From an uncultured Bacillota bacterium (lineage in GTDB: Bacteria; Bacillota; Dehalobacteriia; UBA4068; UBA4997), in NCBI GenBank assembly GCA_948907985.1, contig CAQWMM010000005.1, positions 1 to 64,000 of the forward strand: a stretch of 64,000 nt of DNA, in the 5' to 3' direction. Below, in pieces: positions 51,332 to 60,004 of this stretch. The position numbers and the translations under genes were made by a program. The notes beneath the pieces were generated by a model. That model did no database searches. It was not told the DNA's origin and saw only the letters and a program-made list of their open reading frames with translations. The stretch's first letter is position 1. Every line of letters starts with the position of its first letter.

Positions 51332-52478
51332 AGCGGCGCCTGCGGTGTGAAGATGCTGTCTGATTAACATTTTGCGGCTGCCGCCATTTTACCGTAACTT
51401 TTATTCCTTTTCTTTCTACTACAAAATGCAGGGAGCTTTGAACGTTGCGGCCCAGCTGCCAGCTGGCGCGTTCTGGCTGCTGTTGGCATGGCAGGACAAT
51501 TTCCTGATAGAAAAGCTCGATAATGGCGGCAGGGTCCGGCTGGGCCTGGGCGATGGCGGTCAGCTGGCGGTAGGGGCGCGAGGTTTGCGGCAGCAGCCGG
51601 CGCATAATCAGCAGCAGACCGACCAGGCAGTAGCCGATTACCACTAAAATGATTAGCAGCAGGAAAACGACTCCTGTCAATTCATCGCCGCTTAATTTGC
51701 TCAAATCCGGCCAGCCGCCGTATTCGTCCCAAATAATCCAGCCAAAAAAGCCGGCGACGCTGAAACCAAAGATAAACAGGCAAACCCCCAGCGCCAAATA
51801 ATCGGTGGTTAAATATTGCTGCGCCTGTTTTTCATAGAAGCTTTGCTTATCTAAATAATCGTCTGGGTTGGGCAGCGGGCGGCGGCGCTCATAAAGCAAC
51901 GTGCCAATCAACAGGCCGCAAAAAAGCACAAAATTTTTGAAAATTATCATAAACAGGCCATAAATTGGGAATTTTACCCAAAATGTGCTGGCCAGACAAA
52001 GGTGGAGGATCGTAAAGGGGAAGTTATCAATCAGCAGGCCGCCGTATAGCACCAGCAGGGCCAGCGCGGTGATAATTTCCAGCCCAAAAGTCAGCAGCCA
52101 TTCGGAGAGCCGGGGACGATAGAGCAGAGAGTAGGCCAGGGTGAGCAGGGCAAACAGGCCGACCCAGCCCAGAGTTTCGTAGACAAAATCATAGCTTAGC
52201 GTGCTTTCCACCAGGTGCAGCATTTCCGTCGCGCTCCAATAGCTGGAGAAAAAGGCGCCGAAGACGATACTGGCCGCGATTATGTAGGTGCCGCCTATAA
52301 CCATGGGGATCAGACTGGCCATAACTTTCAGCAGCAGTGAGCGCCGGCGCATAGCGCCAAACAGGGTGCGCAACACAAAAAAGGCTGAGGCAAAGGTTTG
52401 CGCCAACACCAGAAAAAGACTGTTGGCATAACCAACGCCGCCCAGCAAAATGGCGATAAACAGATTAAAAGCCTGCAT
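51267..52478 (-). CDS. Polytopic membrane protein of unknown function
   Basis: This 403-residue protein has about eight hydrophobic segments (residues ~3-330). A soluble C-terminal domain follows (IIELFYQEIVLPCQQQPER, LHFVVERKGIKVTVKW) and a basic His/Arg/Ala-rich tail. No family was recognised; the layout resembles the Bacterial membrane proteins often annotated only as hypothetical. The ATG at 52478 follows AGGAGA. Its 3' end overlaps pnuC antisense by 65 bp. Confidence 0.65.
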   Translation of the reverse strand: MQAFNLFIAILLGGVGYANSLFLVLAQTFASAFFVLRTLFGAMRRRSLLLKVMASLIPMVIGGTYIIAASIVFGAFFSSYWSATEMLHLVESTLSYDFVYETLGWVGLFALLTLAYSLLYRPRLSEWLLTFGLEIITALALLVLYGGLLIDNFPFTILHLCLASTFWVKFPIYGLFMIIFKNFVLFCGLLIGTLLYERRRPLPNPDDYLDKQSFYEKQAQQYLTTDYLALGVCLFIFGFSVAGFFGWIIWDEYGGWPDLSKLSGDELTGVVFLLLIILVVIGYCLVGLLLIMRRLLPQTSRPYRQLTAIAQAQPDPAAIIELFYQEIVLPCQQQPERASWQLGRNVQSSLHFVVERKGIKVTVKWRQPQNVNQTASSHRRRRSKAQQTADAASAASYKNHTDH

Positions 52479-52618
52479 TTTCTTGTTCTCCTGTATATTG
52501 CATTTGTTTATATTAATTATAACATAAAAAAAAGAAAAAAACAGGTGCAATAAGAAAAATTATGTGTTATACTAAATTAAAGGCTTTTATTTTGAATATT
52601 TGGAGGAGGTTTTTTATT

Positions 52619-53419
52619 ATGGGGTTTTTGCAGGGTAAGACGGCGATTATTACTGGCGCAGGCCGGGCGGTTCTTAGCGATGGGCGCTGTGGTTCTATCG
52701 GCTATGGCATTGCCACCGCCTATGCCAAGGAGGGCGCTAATCTGGTGATAACCGGGCGCAATGTCCAGAAGTTGCAGGACGCTAAAGAGGAACTGGAGAG
52801 GCTTTATGGAATTGAGGTTTTGACCGTGGCGGCAGACGTTAACGCCAAGGCGGATAATAAAGCGGTGGTGGCGGAAGTTGTGCGCCAGACTATGGAAAAA
52901 TTTGGCAGGATCGACGTGTTGATTAATAACGCGCAGGCCTCGGCCTCTGGCGTTACGCTGGCCGATCATACTACCGAGCAGTTCGATTTGGCAATTTATT
53001 CAGGCCTTTATGCCGCCTTTTATTATATGCAGGCCTGTTATCCGCATTTGGTGGAAACTAAAGGTGCGGTTATCAACTTCGCTTCCGGCGCCGGTCTGTT
53101 CGGCAATTTTGGGCAATGCGCCTATGCGGCGGCCAAAGAGGGTATTCGCGGCCTGACGCGTGTGGCGGCCACCGAGTGGGCCAAGGACGGCGTTAATGTG
53201 AATATTATCTGCCCGCTGGCCTGGACTGCCCAGTTGGAGGGTTTTGCTAATCAGTACCCAGAGGCTTTTAAAGCCAATGTTAAGATGCCTCCGGCCGGCC
53301 ATTACGGCGACGCTGAATTGGAAATTGGCCGCGTTTGCGTGCAGCTGGCCTCGCCGGACTTTAAGTATATGACTGGTGAAACAATTACGCTGGAGGGCGG
53401 CATGGGCCAGCGTCCGTAG
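52619..53419 (+). CDS. Short-chain dehydrogenase/reductase
   Basis: This 266-residue SDR has the cofactor motif TGAGRAVLSDGRCGSIGYGI, longer than the usual TGxxxGxG because of a ~7-residue insertion. NNAQAS, a catalytic Ser in INFASGAG and YAAAK follow. It probably oxidises or reduces an alcohol/ketone with NAD(P)(H); substrate unknown. GGAGGAGG ribosome site. Followed by a terminator and by spoIVB. Confidence 0.85.
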   Translation: MGFLQGKTAIITGAGRAVLSDGRCGSIGYGIATAYAKEGANLVITGRNVQKLQDAKEELERLYGIEVLTVAADVNAKADNKAVVAEVVRQTMEKFGRIDVLINNAQASASGVTLADHTTEQFDLAIYSGLYAAFYYMQACYPHLVETKGAVINFASGAGLFGNFGQCAYAAAKEGIRGLTRVAATEWAKDGVNVNIICPLAWTAQLEGFANQYPEAFKANVKMPPAGHYGDAELEIGRVCVQLASPDFKYMTGETITLEGGMGQRP

Positions 53420-53457
53420 GCTGTAAAAATTTTAAAATTTATTTAAATAGAAGTTTT

Positions 53458-53490
53458 AAAGCAGGCGCTGATTAATGGCGTCTGCTTTTA
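53458..53490 (+). terminator. Terminator after the SDR gene
   Basis: AAAGCAGGCGC (53458-53468) pairs with GCGTCTGCTTT (53478-53488) with one G-T pair, followed by Ts. Confidence 0.75.
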
Positions 53491-53616
53491 TCCGCTGGCC
53501 GGTGTTATTATCAGGTTGGGCGGCAAAATTTTTTGCGAAAATTGCCTTGGAAAATCTTCAACTGACTTGCTTTTTTTCACAGGATAAAGCCAGCTTGCTT
53601 TGGTTATGGTATAGAT

Positions 53617-53643
53617 ACAGGCGTTGACGACTGGGACGCCTGT
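53617..53643 (+). promoter_or_regulatory. Hairpin in the spoIVB leader
   Basis: ACAGGCGT (53617-53624) pairs perfectly with ACGCCTGT (53636-53643) about 55 bases before the start. No convincing sigma-A or sporulation sigma promoter was found in 53491-53697. Confidence 0.4.
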
Positions 53644-53697
53644 GTTAAATGCCAGATGGGGAGGTGTTACAAAAGCAAGCTCAAAGGAGGTGTTAGT

Positions 53698-54759
53698 TTG
53701 TTTCAGACAAATTTTGGCAAAAAATTTGTGTGTTCCCTGCGTTCAAGCATAGTTTTTACGGCTTTGCTGGTTTCTATGCTTATTTCTGGTTTATTAACGC
53801 CGCAAATTTCCTGGGCCTATGACGTGCTGGCGGGCGGCCAATCTCTGGGCATCGTTTTAAAAAGCGAGGGCGCGATTGTGGTGGGCTTTACGCCGGTGCA
53901 GACGGCTGACGGCCGGGAATTATATCCGGCCAAAGAGGCCGGCGTGGAAATTGAGGATATGCTGATTGCTATTAACGACCAGCAGGTGAGTTATAATCAG
54001 GAAGTGGCCGATTTGATCGACGAACTGGGGCGCAGCGGCCAGCCTGTTGAGTTGACTCTGCGGCGCGGCGGCGCGCTGAAAAAGCTGGCGGTGGAACCGG
54101 CCCTGTGCGCGGAAAGCGGTACCTGGCGTATCGGCCTTTATATCCGCGACGCTAACGCCGGCATTGGCACGCTGACCTTTTATGACCCCGCCACCGGCGC
54201 TTATGGCGCGCTGGGGCACCGGGTGGAAGATAACAGCGAAGAGGGCGCGGATGTGTTGGGCCGCGTGCTGGCGGCAAGGGTTCAGTATGTGCAGAACAGC
54301 GCGCCCGGCGAACCGGGCGAAAAAGTGGGCGTTTTTGACAGCGAAAGCCTGAACGGTTCAATTAACAAAAACTGTGATCTGGGTATTTACGGCTTGTTGG
54401 AACAGCCGGTGAGCAATTCGCTTTATCCGCAGCTTTTACCGGTGGCCGACGCTTCCGAGGTTAAACCTGGGCCTGCCACTATGCTGACGGTTTTGGAGGG
54501 CGAAAAGCTGGAAGAGTTCGCCATAGAAATTACCAGGGTTTCGCCCCAAAAACACGCCGCTGATAAGGGCATGGTGATTAAAATTACTGACGAGCGTCTT
54601 TTGGCCGAGGCCGGCGGTATCGTGCAGGGAATGTCCGGCAGCCCGATTATTCAGAACGGAAAACTGGTTGGGGCGGTTACGCACGTTTTTGTGAATGACG
54701 CCAGCTCCGGATACGCCTGTTTTGCGGAATGGATGCTGGAGGAGGCCCAAAGTTTGTAG
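53698..54759 (+). CDS. spoIVB: SpoIVB peptidase (S55 family)
   Basis: The 353-residue protein has an N-terminal signal/membrane segment (~residues 13-38). A PDZ domain follows (~75-140, EIEDMLIAINDQQVSYNQEV) and then the S55 protease domain, with the His region YGALGHRVEDN and the Ser nucleophile in GIVQGMSGSPIIQNGKLVGA. In sporulating Firmicutes SpoIVB cleaves SpoIVFA in the intermembrane space to activate pro-sigma-K processing. The TTG at 53698 is spaced seven bases from AGGAGG. spo0A follows, the order conserved in spore formers. Confidence 0.92.
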   Translation: MFQTNFGKKFVCSLRSSIVFTALLVSMLISGLLTPQISWAYDVLAGGQSLGIVLKSEGAIVVGFTPVQTADGRELYPAKEAGVEIEDMLIAINDQQVSYNQEVADLIDELGRSGQPVELTLRRGGALKKLAVEPALCAESGTWRIGLYIRDANAGIGTLTFYDPATGAYGALGHRVEDNSEEGADVLGRVLAARVQYVQNSAPGEPGEKVGVFDSESLNGSINKNCDLGIYGLLEQPVSNSLYPQLLPVADASEVKPGPATMLTVLEGEKLEEFAIEITRVSPQKHAADKGMVIKITDERLLAEAGGIVQGMSGSPIIQNGKLVGAVTHVFVNDASSGYACFAEWMLEEAQSL

Positions 54760-55228
54760 TTTGTTCATCTTTGGCTGGGTGGCCGGAAAAAATCCGGCGG
54801 CCCGGCCGTTACTTAAAAGTCAGATAATGCAGGCTGCTGTGGTTTTAAGTTGAACGCCGCTGAATAAAGCTGATTGCCGCTGAATGGTGTTGAGATATGC
54901 AGCTTGTGGAAAAAAAATTGTATTGTGGAAAAAAGTTTGAAAACTTTTGTCGATTTGGTGGAAAAAAAATGTTGAAGTCTGGATTATGCTGTTAGATTTT
55001 TTTCCTTACTGTCGAATAGAGCAAAATAATACCGAAAAAAGTCTGACTTTTGCATATAAGCGGTAGAGGAAAGTCTTTAGGGATGTCGAAAACTTTATTA
55101 CAGGATTAATCCTCAAAAATATTTTTAATTTATATTAAAAGCTACTTAATAGGCCTCTAAGGTATAAAATGAAACAATAACTTTTCAGGACTGAAACTCA
55201 TGGTAGCATTTGGAAAGGAAATGAGATT
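54760..55228 (+). promoter_or_regulatory. spo0A upstream region with three 0A boxes
   Basis: This gene-free stretch holds TGTCGAT (54948-54954), TGTCGAA (55010-55016) and TGTCGAA (55084-55090), matches to the Spo0A-P binding core TGTCGAA. That predicts autoregulation. A perfect palindrome AAAAGTTT-GA-AAACTTTT (54931-54948) abuts the first box. A loose sigma-H-like pair (AGGAAAG then GAAAA) overlaps the third box but is not convincing. Confidence 0.65.
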
Positions 55229-56011
55229 ATGATGGGCGAAAATGGCAAGAAAAAAATTAATGTAATGCTGGCGGATGACAACCGGAGTTTCTGCGCTGAA
55301 CTTAAGGAATTTTGGGATATGCAGGAAAACATAAACGTCTGCGGTATTATGAACAATGGCGAACAAGTGCTGGAACAGCTGGAAACCCTGAGGCCGGATA
55401 TTATTGTTTTGGATGTGGTTATGCCTAAAGTGGACGGCTTCGGCGTGCTGGAGGCTATCCGGGAACTGCCGGAGCAGCAGCGCCCGCAGGTGGTGGTGCT
55501 GTCGGGCCTGATGCAGGACGATATTATGCGCAGGGCTATTGAACTGGGCGCAAAATATTATATGATGAAACCAATTGATTTTCAGGTTTTAACCAACCGC
55601 ATACTTTCGCTGATGTCGGCCCCGGTTAAGGCAACCACCGGGTTCTCGCCGATGGTGCGCAACCTGGATATCGAGGTTACCAGGGTTATTCAGCAAATGG
55701 GCGTGCCGGCGCACGTTAAAGGCTATCAGTATGTGCGTGATGCGATCATTTTAGTGGTGGAGGAAATGAACCTGCTGGGCGCTGTTACCAAAGAACTTTA
55801 CCCGCTGATTGCTGAAAAATACAACACCACCGCCAGCCGGGTGGAGCGGGCGATTCGCCATGCAATAGAACTGGCCTGGGACCGGGGCAATGTGGATATG
55901 ATGAACAAATTCTTTGGTTATACGGTGAACATGGAGCGCGGCAAGCCGACCAACAGCGAATTTATTGCCATGGTGGCCGATCGCCTGCGGATTGGGGAAA
56001 AAGTAATCTAG
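55229..56011 (+). CDS. spo0A: Sporulation master regulator Spo0A
   Basis: This 260-residue response regulator has a receiver domain (acidic pair D16/D17, phosphorylation Asp62 in IVLDVVMP, Lys in MMKPID). The Spo0A-specific DNA-binding domain shows [16 protein letters not shown] and [18 protein letters not shown], the helix that reads 0A boxes. All expected phosphorelay residues are present, so it appears functional. Start ATG at 55229 or 55232 after AAGGAA. Terminated by a strong hairpin. Whether the organism forms spores is not shown by this gene alone. Confidence 0.97.
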   Translation: MMGENGKKKINVMLADDNRSFCAELKEFWDMQENINVCGIMNNGEQVLEQLETLRPDIIVLDVVMPKVDGFGVLEAIRELPEQQRPQVVVLSGLMQDDIMRRAIELGAKYYMMKPIDFQVLTNRILSLMSAPVKATTGFSPMVRNLDIEVTRVIQQMGVPAHVKGYQYVRDAIILVVEEMNLLGAVTKELYPLIAEKYNTTASRVERAIRHAIELAWDRGNVDMMNKFFGYTVNMERGKPTNSEFIAMVADRLRIGEKVI

Positions 56012-56068
56012 TAAAAATAATTTATTAAAAATAATTTTAAAATTAATTTGAATTGATTATAGAATTTT

Positions 56069-56101
56069 GAGCGTCCCAAAGGCCGGGGACGCTCATTTTT
56101 T
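56069..56101 (+). terminator. Terminator of spo0A
   Basis: GAGCGTCCC (56069-56077) pairs perfectly with GGGACGCTC (56086-56094), followed by ATTTTTT. Confidence 0.88.
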
Positions 56102-56159
56102 CCATATTGCGGCATATCTTTTAAAGCCTAAATTTATCTGTTGTGGGAGGGACTTTGCA

Positions 56160-56627
56160 ATGATTATGCTGACTGTTACCAAGCCGCGCCGTAAACTGAA
56201 AAAGTTGTTGAAAGGCGGCGCTTTGCTGCTGCTGTTGGGGGTGGTGGTGCCGGGGATTTATTATAGCCTGCAAACGGTGGGTGCGATGAGCCTGTTTGTG
56301 GCGGAGGATGAAACGGCGCAGGTTGAGCAGAGCACACCGGCTGAACCGGCTGAACCGCAGGCACAGACCGGGAGTGAAGAAACAATGGCGGCGGATTCTG
56401 GCGCGGAGAACGATAATGCCGGTGAAGAAGAAAATAATGAGGAACAAATTGATGAAACGCAAGTTAATGCGGAGCAGGCCGCCGCTGCTGACACTGCCGA
56501 AAATCCGGCTGAAGATTCGGCTGGGGAACTGACCGCAGAGCAAAAGGGCGGCGGGCTGTGGGCCGCTTTGCAGGCGGTGTTGTTTGGGGAAAAAGCGCAG
56601 GTGATACCTTACGCGCCGGGCAGTTGA
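56160..56627 (+). CDS. Hypothetical single-span membrane protein with acidic exterior
   Basis: This 155-residue protein has a basic N-terminus (VTKPRRKLKKLLKG) and one membrane segment (~residues 19-40). A Glu/Ala/Asn-rich low-complexity region follows to ~130. The short end is GLWAALQAVLFGEKAQVIPY. No family was recognised. It lies between spo0A and deoB; GGGAGG precedes the ATG at 56160. Confidence 0.6.
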   Translation: MIMLTVTKPRRKLKKLLKGGALLLLLGVVVPGIYYSLQTVGAMSLFVAEDETAQVEQSTPAEPAEPQAQTGSEETMAADSGAENDNAGEEENNEEQIDETQVNAEQAAAADTAENPAEDSAGELTAEQKGGGLWAALQAVLFGEKAQVIPYAPGS

Positions 56628-56753
56628 CAGCGCCGCCCGCCTTGAGCGGCGAAAAAACTAAAAAAGCAGGAGATGAACAATTTTTCACGAATTAAGCATA
56701 TAAGAAACGCCCTAACGGCAAAATTAAAATTAAGGCTAAGGGAGTTGATTTAT

Positions 56754-57968
56754 ATGGCTGAAAAAAATTTAGCGGAAAAAAGAGTGATTTTGATTGTTCT
56801 GGACAGCGTGGGCGCTGGCGAGGCCCCGGACGCGGCGGCCTACGGCGACGCGGGCAGCAACACGCTGGGCCATATTGCGGAGGCGCTGGGCGGGCTGAAC
56901 TTGCCCAACCTGCAAAAAATGGGCCTGGGCAATATTTTGCCTTTGCGGGGCGTGGCCCCTCAGGCCGCGCCGAAAGCCGCCTTTGGCCGGATGCAGGAGG
57001 TTTCCTGCGGCAAGGATACCACCGCCGGTCATTGGGAACTGGCCGGAACGCCGCTGCTGCGGCCCCTGCCCACTTATCCCGACGGTTTTCCGGCTTCTTT
57101 GCTGGCCGAGTTTGAACGCCGGATTGGCCGGGGCACGCTGGGCAATGTTCCGGCCTCTGGGACGGTGATTATTCAGGAGTTGGGCGAGGAGCATATGCGC
57201 ACCGGCCAGCCGATTGTTTATACCTCGGCGGACAGTGTTTTCCAGATTGCGGCGCACGAGCAGGTGATCCCGCCGGAACAGCTTTATGAGATGTGCGGGA
57301 TTGCCCGCCGCCTGCTGGTGGGCGAACACGGCGTTGGGCGGGTGATCGCCCGGCCCTTTGTCGGCGAGCCGGGCCATTTTAGCCGCACCGAGAGGCGGCG
57401 CGATTTTTCGCTGCTGCCGCCGGACGGTAATCTGCTGGCCGCCGTGCAGGCGGCAGGCCTGCCGGTGGTGGCGATTGGCAAAATTCACGATATTTTTGCG
57501 GATCAAAATATTGATTTCAGTTATCCGACTTCTGATAACGCGGACGGTATGGTGAAAATTTTGGCCGCTGTGGACAAGCACTCCGCCGGTTTGATTTGGG
57601 CTAATCTGGTCGATTTCGATATGCTTTATGGGCACCGTAACGACGCTGCCGGTTATGGGGCGGCGCTGGAGGCTTTCGACGCCTGGCTGCCGCGGCTGCT
57701 GGCGGCTCTGCGCCCGGCTGATTTGCTGCTGATTACGGCTGACCACGGCAATGATCCGACAACGCCCAGCACCGACCATTCCCGCGAGTATGTGCCGGTG
57801 TTGGCTTATGGCGAGCCAGCGGCGGCCGGGATTGATTTGGGCGTGCGCTCCTGCTTTGCGGATTTGGGGGCGACGGCGGCGGAATATCTGGGCGCGCCCG
57901 AACTGCCCGCCGGGCGTAGTTTTTTGGCGGATATAACTAAAGTTGGCGGCGCGGCAAGGGGTGAATAA
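56754..57968 (+). CDS. deoB: Phosphopentomutase
   Basis: This 404-residue alkaline-phosphatase-superfamily enzyme has [16 protein letters not shown] (metal site), [13 protein letters not shown] (phosphorylated Thr region) and the metal-binding [20 protein letters not shown] near the C-terminus. It interconverts (deoxy)ribose 1- and 5-phosphate, consuming the product of the nucleoside phosphorylase encoded next. ATG at 56754 after AAGGGAG. Confidence 0.95.
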   Translation: MAEKNLAEKRVILIVLDSVGAGEAPDAAAYGDAGSNTLGHIAEALGGLNLPNLQKMGLGNILPLRGVAPQAAPKAAFGRMQEVSCGKDTTAGHWELAGTPLLRPLPTYPDGFPASLLAEFERRIGRGTLGNVPASGTVIIQELGEEHMRTGQPIVYTSADSVFQIAAHEQVIPPEQLYEMCGIARRLLVGEHGVGRVIARPFVGEPGHFSRTERRRDFSLLPPDGNLLAAVQAAGLPVVAIGKIHDIFADQNIDFSYPTSDNADGMVKILAAVDKHSAGLIWANLVDFDMLYGHRNDAAGYGAALEAFDAWLPRLLAALRPADLLLITADHGNDPTTPSTDHSREYVPVLAYGEPAAAGIDLGVRSCFADLGATAAEYLGAPELPAGRSFLADITKVGGAARGE

Positions 57969-57969
57969 T

Positions 57970-59334
57970 ATGGCGGCTGATAAATTTAATATGTATGGTC
58001 TGATTGCCAAAAAGCGGGACGGCGGCCTTTTGCAGGCCGAAGAAATCCGCTTTTGGCTGCGCGGTATGCTGGACGGGTCTATTCCCGACTATCAAACGGC
58101 GGCCATGCTGATGGCGATTTTTTGGCGCGGTTTGACTGAGGCGGAAACTTTCGCCCTGACCGAGGAGATTGTGGCTTCTGGCGAGCGGCTGGATTTAAGC
58201 GGTATTGACGGGGTTTGTGCGGACAAACACTCTACCGGCGGGGTGGGGGATAAAACCACGCTGATTGCTATGCCGCTGGCGGCGGCCTGCGGGCTGAAGA
58301 TTGCCAAGATGAGCGGCCGCAGTTTGGGCAAAACCGGCGGCACGGCGGATAAACTGGCCTCTGTGCCCGGTTTTAGGCTGGAACTGCCGGAGCCTGCGCT
58401 GTTGGCGCAGGTGGCAGAAATTGGCCTGGCGGTGGTGGCGCAGACCAAGAATTTGACGCCGGCGGATAAGCGTCTTTATGCTTTGCGGGATATGACGGCT
58501 ACGGTGGATTCGCTGCCGCTGATTGCCGCCAGTGTGATGTCGAAAAAAATCGCGGCTGGCGCGGGAGTGATTGTGTTGGACGTGAAGTTTGGTTCGGGCG
58601 CTTTTATGCCGGACGCGGCCAGCGCGGCGGAACTGGCGCGGCTAATGGTTAAGCTGGGGCGCAGCGCCGGCCGGCGGGTGGAGGCGGTGATTTCTTCTAT
58701 GGCGGCCCCTTTGGGCGCGGCGGTGGGCAATGCGCTGGAGGTGGCCGAGTGTGCCGATATTTTGCAGAATAAGCCGGATTTGGCGGTTTCGGCTGACTTG
58801 CAGCGGCTGGCGGTGGTTCTGGCCGGGGAAATGCTGTATTTAGGCGGTTTGGCGGAATGCCGGCGGGACGGCTGGCAGCAGGCCGAGGCGGCTTTGCAGG
58901 ACGGCCGGGGCTGGCAAAAGCTGTTGGCATTTTTGCAGGCGCAGGGCGGAGATACCGAAAGTTTGCAGGCCGGCGAACTGGTACAGGCCAAACACGTTGT
59001 GCCGGTTTTGGCGGCTAAAAACGGCTATCTGTCGGCGGCGGACGCGGCGCAGGTGGCGGAGATTGTGCAGCGCCTGGGCGCAGGCCGCGAGCGCGTGGAG
59101 GATGAGATTGATTATCAGGTGGGCGTGCGGATGATAAAACCTGCCGGCGCTCAAGTTGTGGCCGGGGAACGCCTGGCCGAGGTTTACGCCAGCGATTTGG
59201 CGCAGGCCGAGGCGGCCAAAAAGGATTTGCAGCGGGTTTTGCAGGTTTTGCCGGAGCCGCCGCAGTTGGAGCCGCTAATTTGGGGACTGGTGGACGAACG
59301 GGGGAACGTTGTTCCCTGGGCGGAAGTTAAATAA
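57970..59334 (+). CDS. pdp: Pyrimidine-nucleoside/thymidine phosphorylase
   Basis: This 454-residue protein has the family signature DKHSTGGVGDKTTL, SGRSLGKTGGTADKL and the C-terminal PYNP domain (VGVRMIKPAGAQVVAGE). It phosphorolyses pyrimidine nucleosides to base and sugar phosphate. It begins one base after the deoB stop, a clear two-gene nucleoside salvage unit. Confidence 0.94.
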   Translation: MAADKFNMYGLIAKKRDGGLLQAEEIRFWLRGMLDGSIPDYQTAAMLMAIFWRGLTEAETFALTEEIVASGERLDLSGIDGVCADKHSTGGVGDKTTLIAMPLAAACGLKIAKMSGRSLGKTGGTADKLASVPGFRLELPEPALLAQVAEIGLAVVAQTKNLTPADKRLYALRDMTATVDSLPLIAASVMSKKIAAGAGVIVLDVKFGSGAFMPDAASAAELARLMVKLGRSAGRRVEAVISSMAAPLGAAVGNALEVAECADILQNKPDLAVSADLQRLAVVLAGEMLYLGGLAECRRDGWQQAEAALQDGRGWQKLLAFLQAQGGDTESLQAGELVQAKHVVPVLAAKNGYLSAADAAQVAEIVQRLGAGRERVEDEIDYQVGVRMIKPAGAQVVAGERLAEVYASDLAQAEAAKKDLQRVLQVLPEPPQLEPLIWGLVDERGNVVPWAEVK

Positions 59335-59341
59335 AAATTAG

Positions 59342-59370
59342 TTGCCCTTTTTTTGTTTCTATGGTATAAT
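59342..59370 (+). promoter_or_regulatory. Promoter of the type I toxin mRNA
   Basis: TTGCCC (59342-59347), 17-bp spacer, TATAAT (59365-59370) with an extended TGG before the -10. It predicts a start near 59377 and a ~130-base leader. Confidence 0.65.
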
Positions 59371-59472
59371 AAAAATTGCACAAAGACTGAAAATTGAATT
59401 GGCGGTTAGCCCTCAGGAAGATAATTATACCCAAGTGATTGGTTTATAGTTGGCAGAATGAGGGATTGGGGC

Positions 59473-59498
59473 CCTCTCCACTTTGTAAGACGGGGAGG
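59473..59498 (+). promoter_or_regulatory. Hairpin sequestering the toxin ribosome site
   Basis: CCTCTCC (59473-59479) pairs with GGGGAGG (59492-59498, one G-T pair) around a 12-base loop, covering the toxin Shine-Dalgarno. A longer-range CCCTCA/TGAGGG pairing (59410-59415 with 59459-59464) lies upstream. Confidence 0.55.
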
Positions 59499-59506
59499 TG
59501 ATGTTT

Positions 59507-59602
59507 ATGTTTTGGTTAAACATAGCGGCTTTAGTTATGCAAGCTGTTCAGCTTGGCATACAGGTTGCCGAGTTTATATTGAATCATGGCAAAAAAAAAT
59601 AA
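59507..59602 (+). CDS. 31-residue hydrophobic peptide, candidate type I toxin
   Basis: The peptide MFWLNIAALVMQAVQLGIQV followed by AEFILNHGKKK has one amphipathic-hydrophobic helix and a basic C-terminus, like membrane-active type I toxins. The ATG at 59507 sits eight bases after GGAGG within a nine-base perfect anti-SD match GGAGGTGAT; the ATG at 59501 lies inside that match. Its Lys codons overlap the bidirectional terminator where an antisense RNA ends. I did not recognise a named toxin family (TxpA, BsrG, Fst, Ldr). Confidence 0.65.
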   Translation: MFWLNIAALVMQAVQLGIQVAEFILNHGKKK

Positions 59603-59637
59603 CCGCCCTCCCAGCAAAAGGTTGCGGTTATTTTTAA
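59591..59637. terminator. Shared bidirectional terminator of toxin mRNA and antisense RNA
   Basis: AAAAATAACCGC (59595-59606) pairs perfectly with GCGGTTATTTTT (59624-59635), loop of 17. On the minus strand the stem runs into nine Ts (59599-59591); on the plus strand the T-run is within the arm. Confidence 0.8.
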
Positions 59638-59681
59638 CCAAATTCCTAAGGGCTGACCCGATTTAAGGATCAGTTCTTTGT
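59591..59681 (-). ncRNA. Candidate antisense RNA (antitoxin) of the type I locus
   Basis: From the promoter at 59688-59716 a ~90-base RNA would run leftward and end at the T-run at 59599-59591. It is complementary to the toxin mRNA 3' end, including the last three codons and the terminator loop. It contains a second hairpin near its 5' end (CTGATCC/GGGTCAG, 59651-59672 region). This is the convergent layout of txpA/RatA-type systems. Confidence 0.6.
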
Positions 59682-59687
59682 GCTTTT

Positions 59688-59716
59688 ATTATACTAGAAA
59701 AGCTGAAAAAAGTCAA
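59688..59716 (-). promoter_or_regulatory. Promoter of the antisense RNA
   Basis: On the minus strand TTGACT (59716-59711), 17-bp spacer, TATAAT (59693-59688). It is stronger than the toxin promoter by its -35, as expected for an antitoxin RNA. Confidence 0.75.
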
Positions 59717-59800
59717 GATGAATTTTAAGAGTGGCCAAACGAATAGTTTTAAGCCTATCTGTTCTCACCCTCTCCGTCATATCTTCCCTAACGGTCAGAT

Positions 59801-59935
59801 ATGCCACCTCCCCCTCTGGGGGAGGCAAGTTTTCCTGCTTATAAGATGAATATTTAAACCTGGCTCCCCCTTTGGGGGAGCTGTCAGCGGCGACTAATAG
59901 GGAGCCGATGACTGAGGGGGCTGGAAGAAGATAAA
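59801..59935. repeat. Palindromic intergenic repeat pair
   Basis: Two short-loop hairpins: CCTCCCCC-TCT-GGGGGAGG (59807-59825) and GCTCCCCC-TTT-GGGGGAGC (59863-59881). The second continues as CTGTCAGC... to TGACTGAGGGGGC. This form is familiar as a dispersed repeat in Firmicute intergenic regions; copy number here cannot be seen. An open frame across it on the minus strand is not credible as a gene. Together with the terminators it accounts for the 59603-60003 gap. Confidence 0.6.
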
Positions 59936-59967
59936 ACAATGCATTTTGTCCAATCCTCAAAAAATAA

Positions 59968-60004
59968 CCCTCTACCTGCGGTTTTGCAGATAGAGGGCTT
60001 TTTT
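59968..60004. terminator. Bidirectional terminator of the ribbon-helix-helix gene
   Basis: CCCTCTA (59968-59974) pairs with TAGAGGG (59991-59997), with inner CTGC/GCAG; T-runs flank it on both strands. Confidence 0.8.

Noticed and set aside
54990..55100. Sigma-H promoter for spo0A
   Set aside because: Only a loose match (AGGAAAG, then GAAAA) exists and it overlaps an 0A box; not strong enough to list as a feature.
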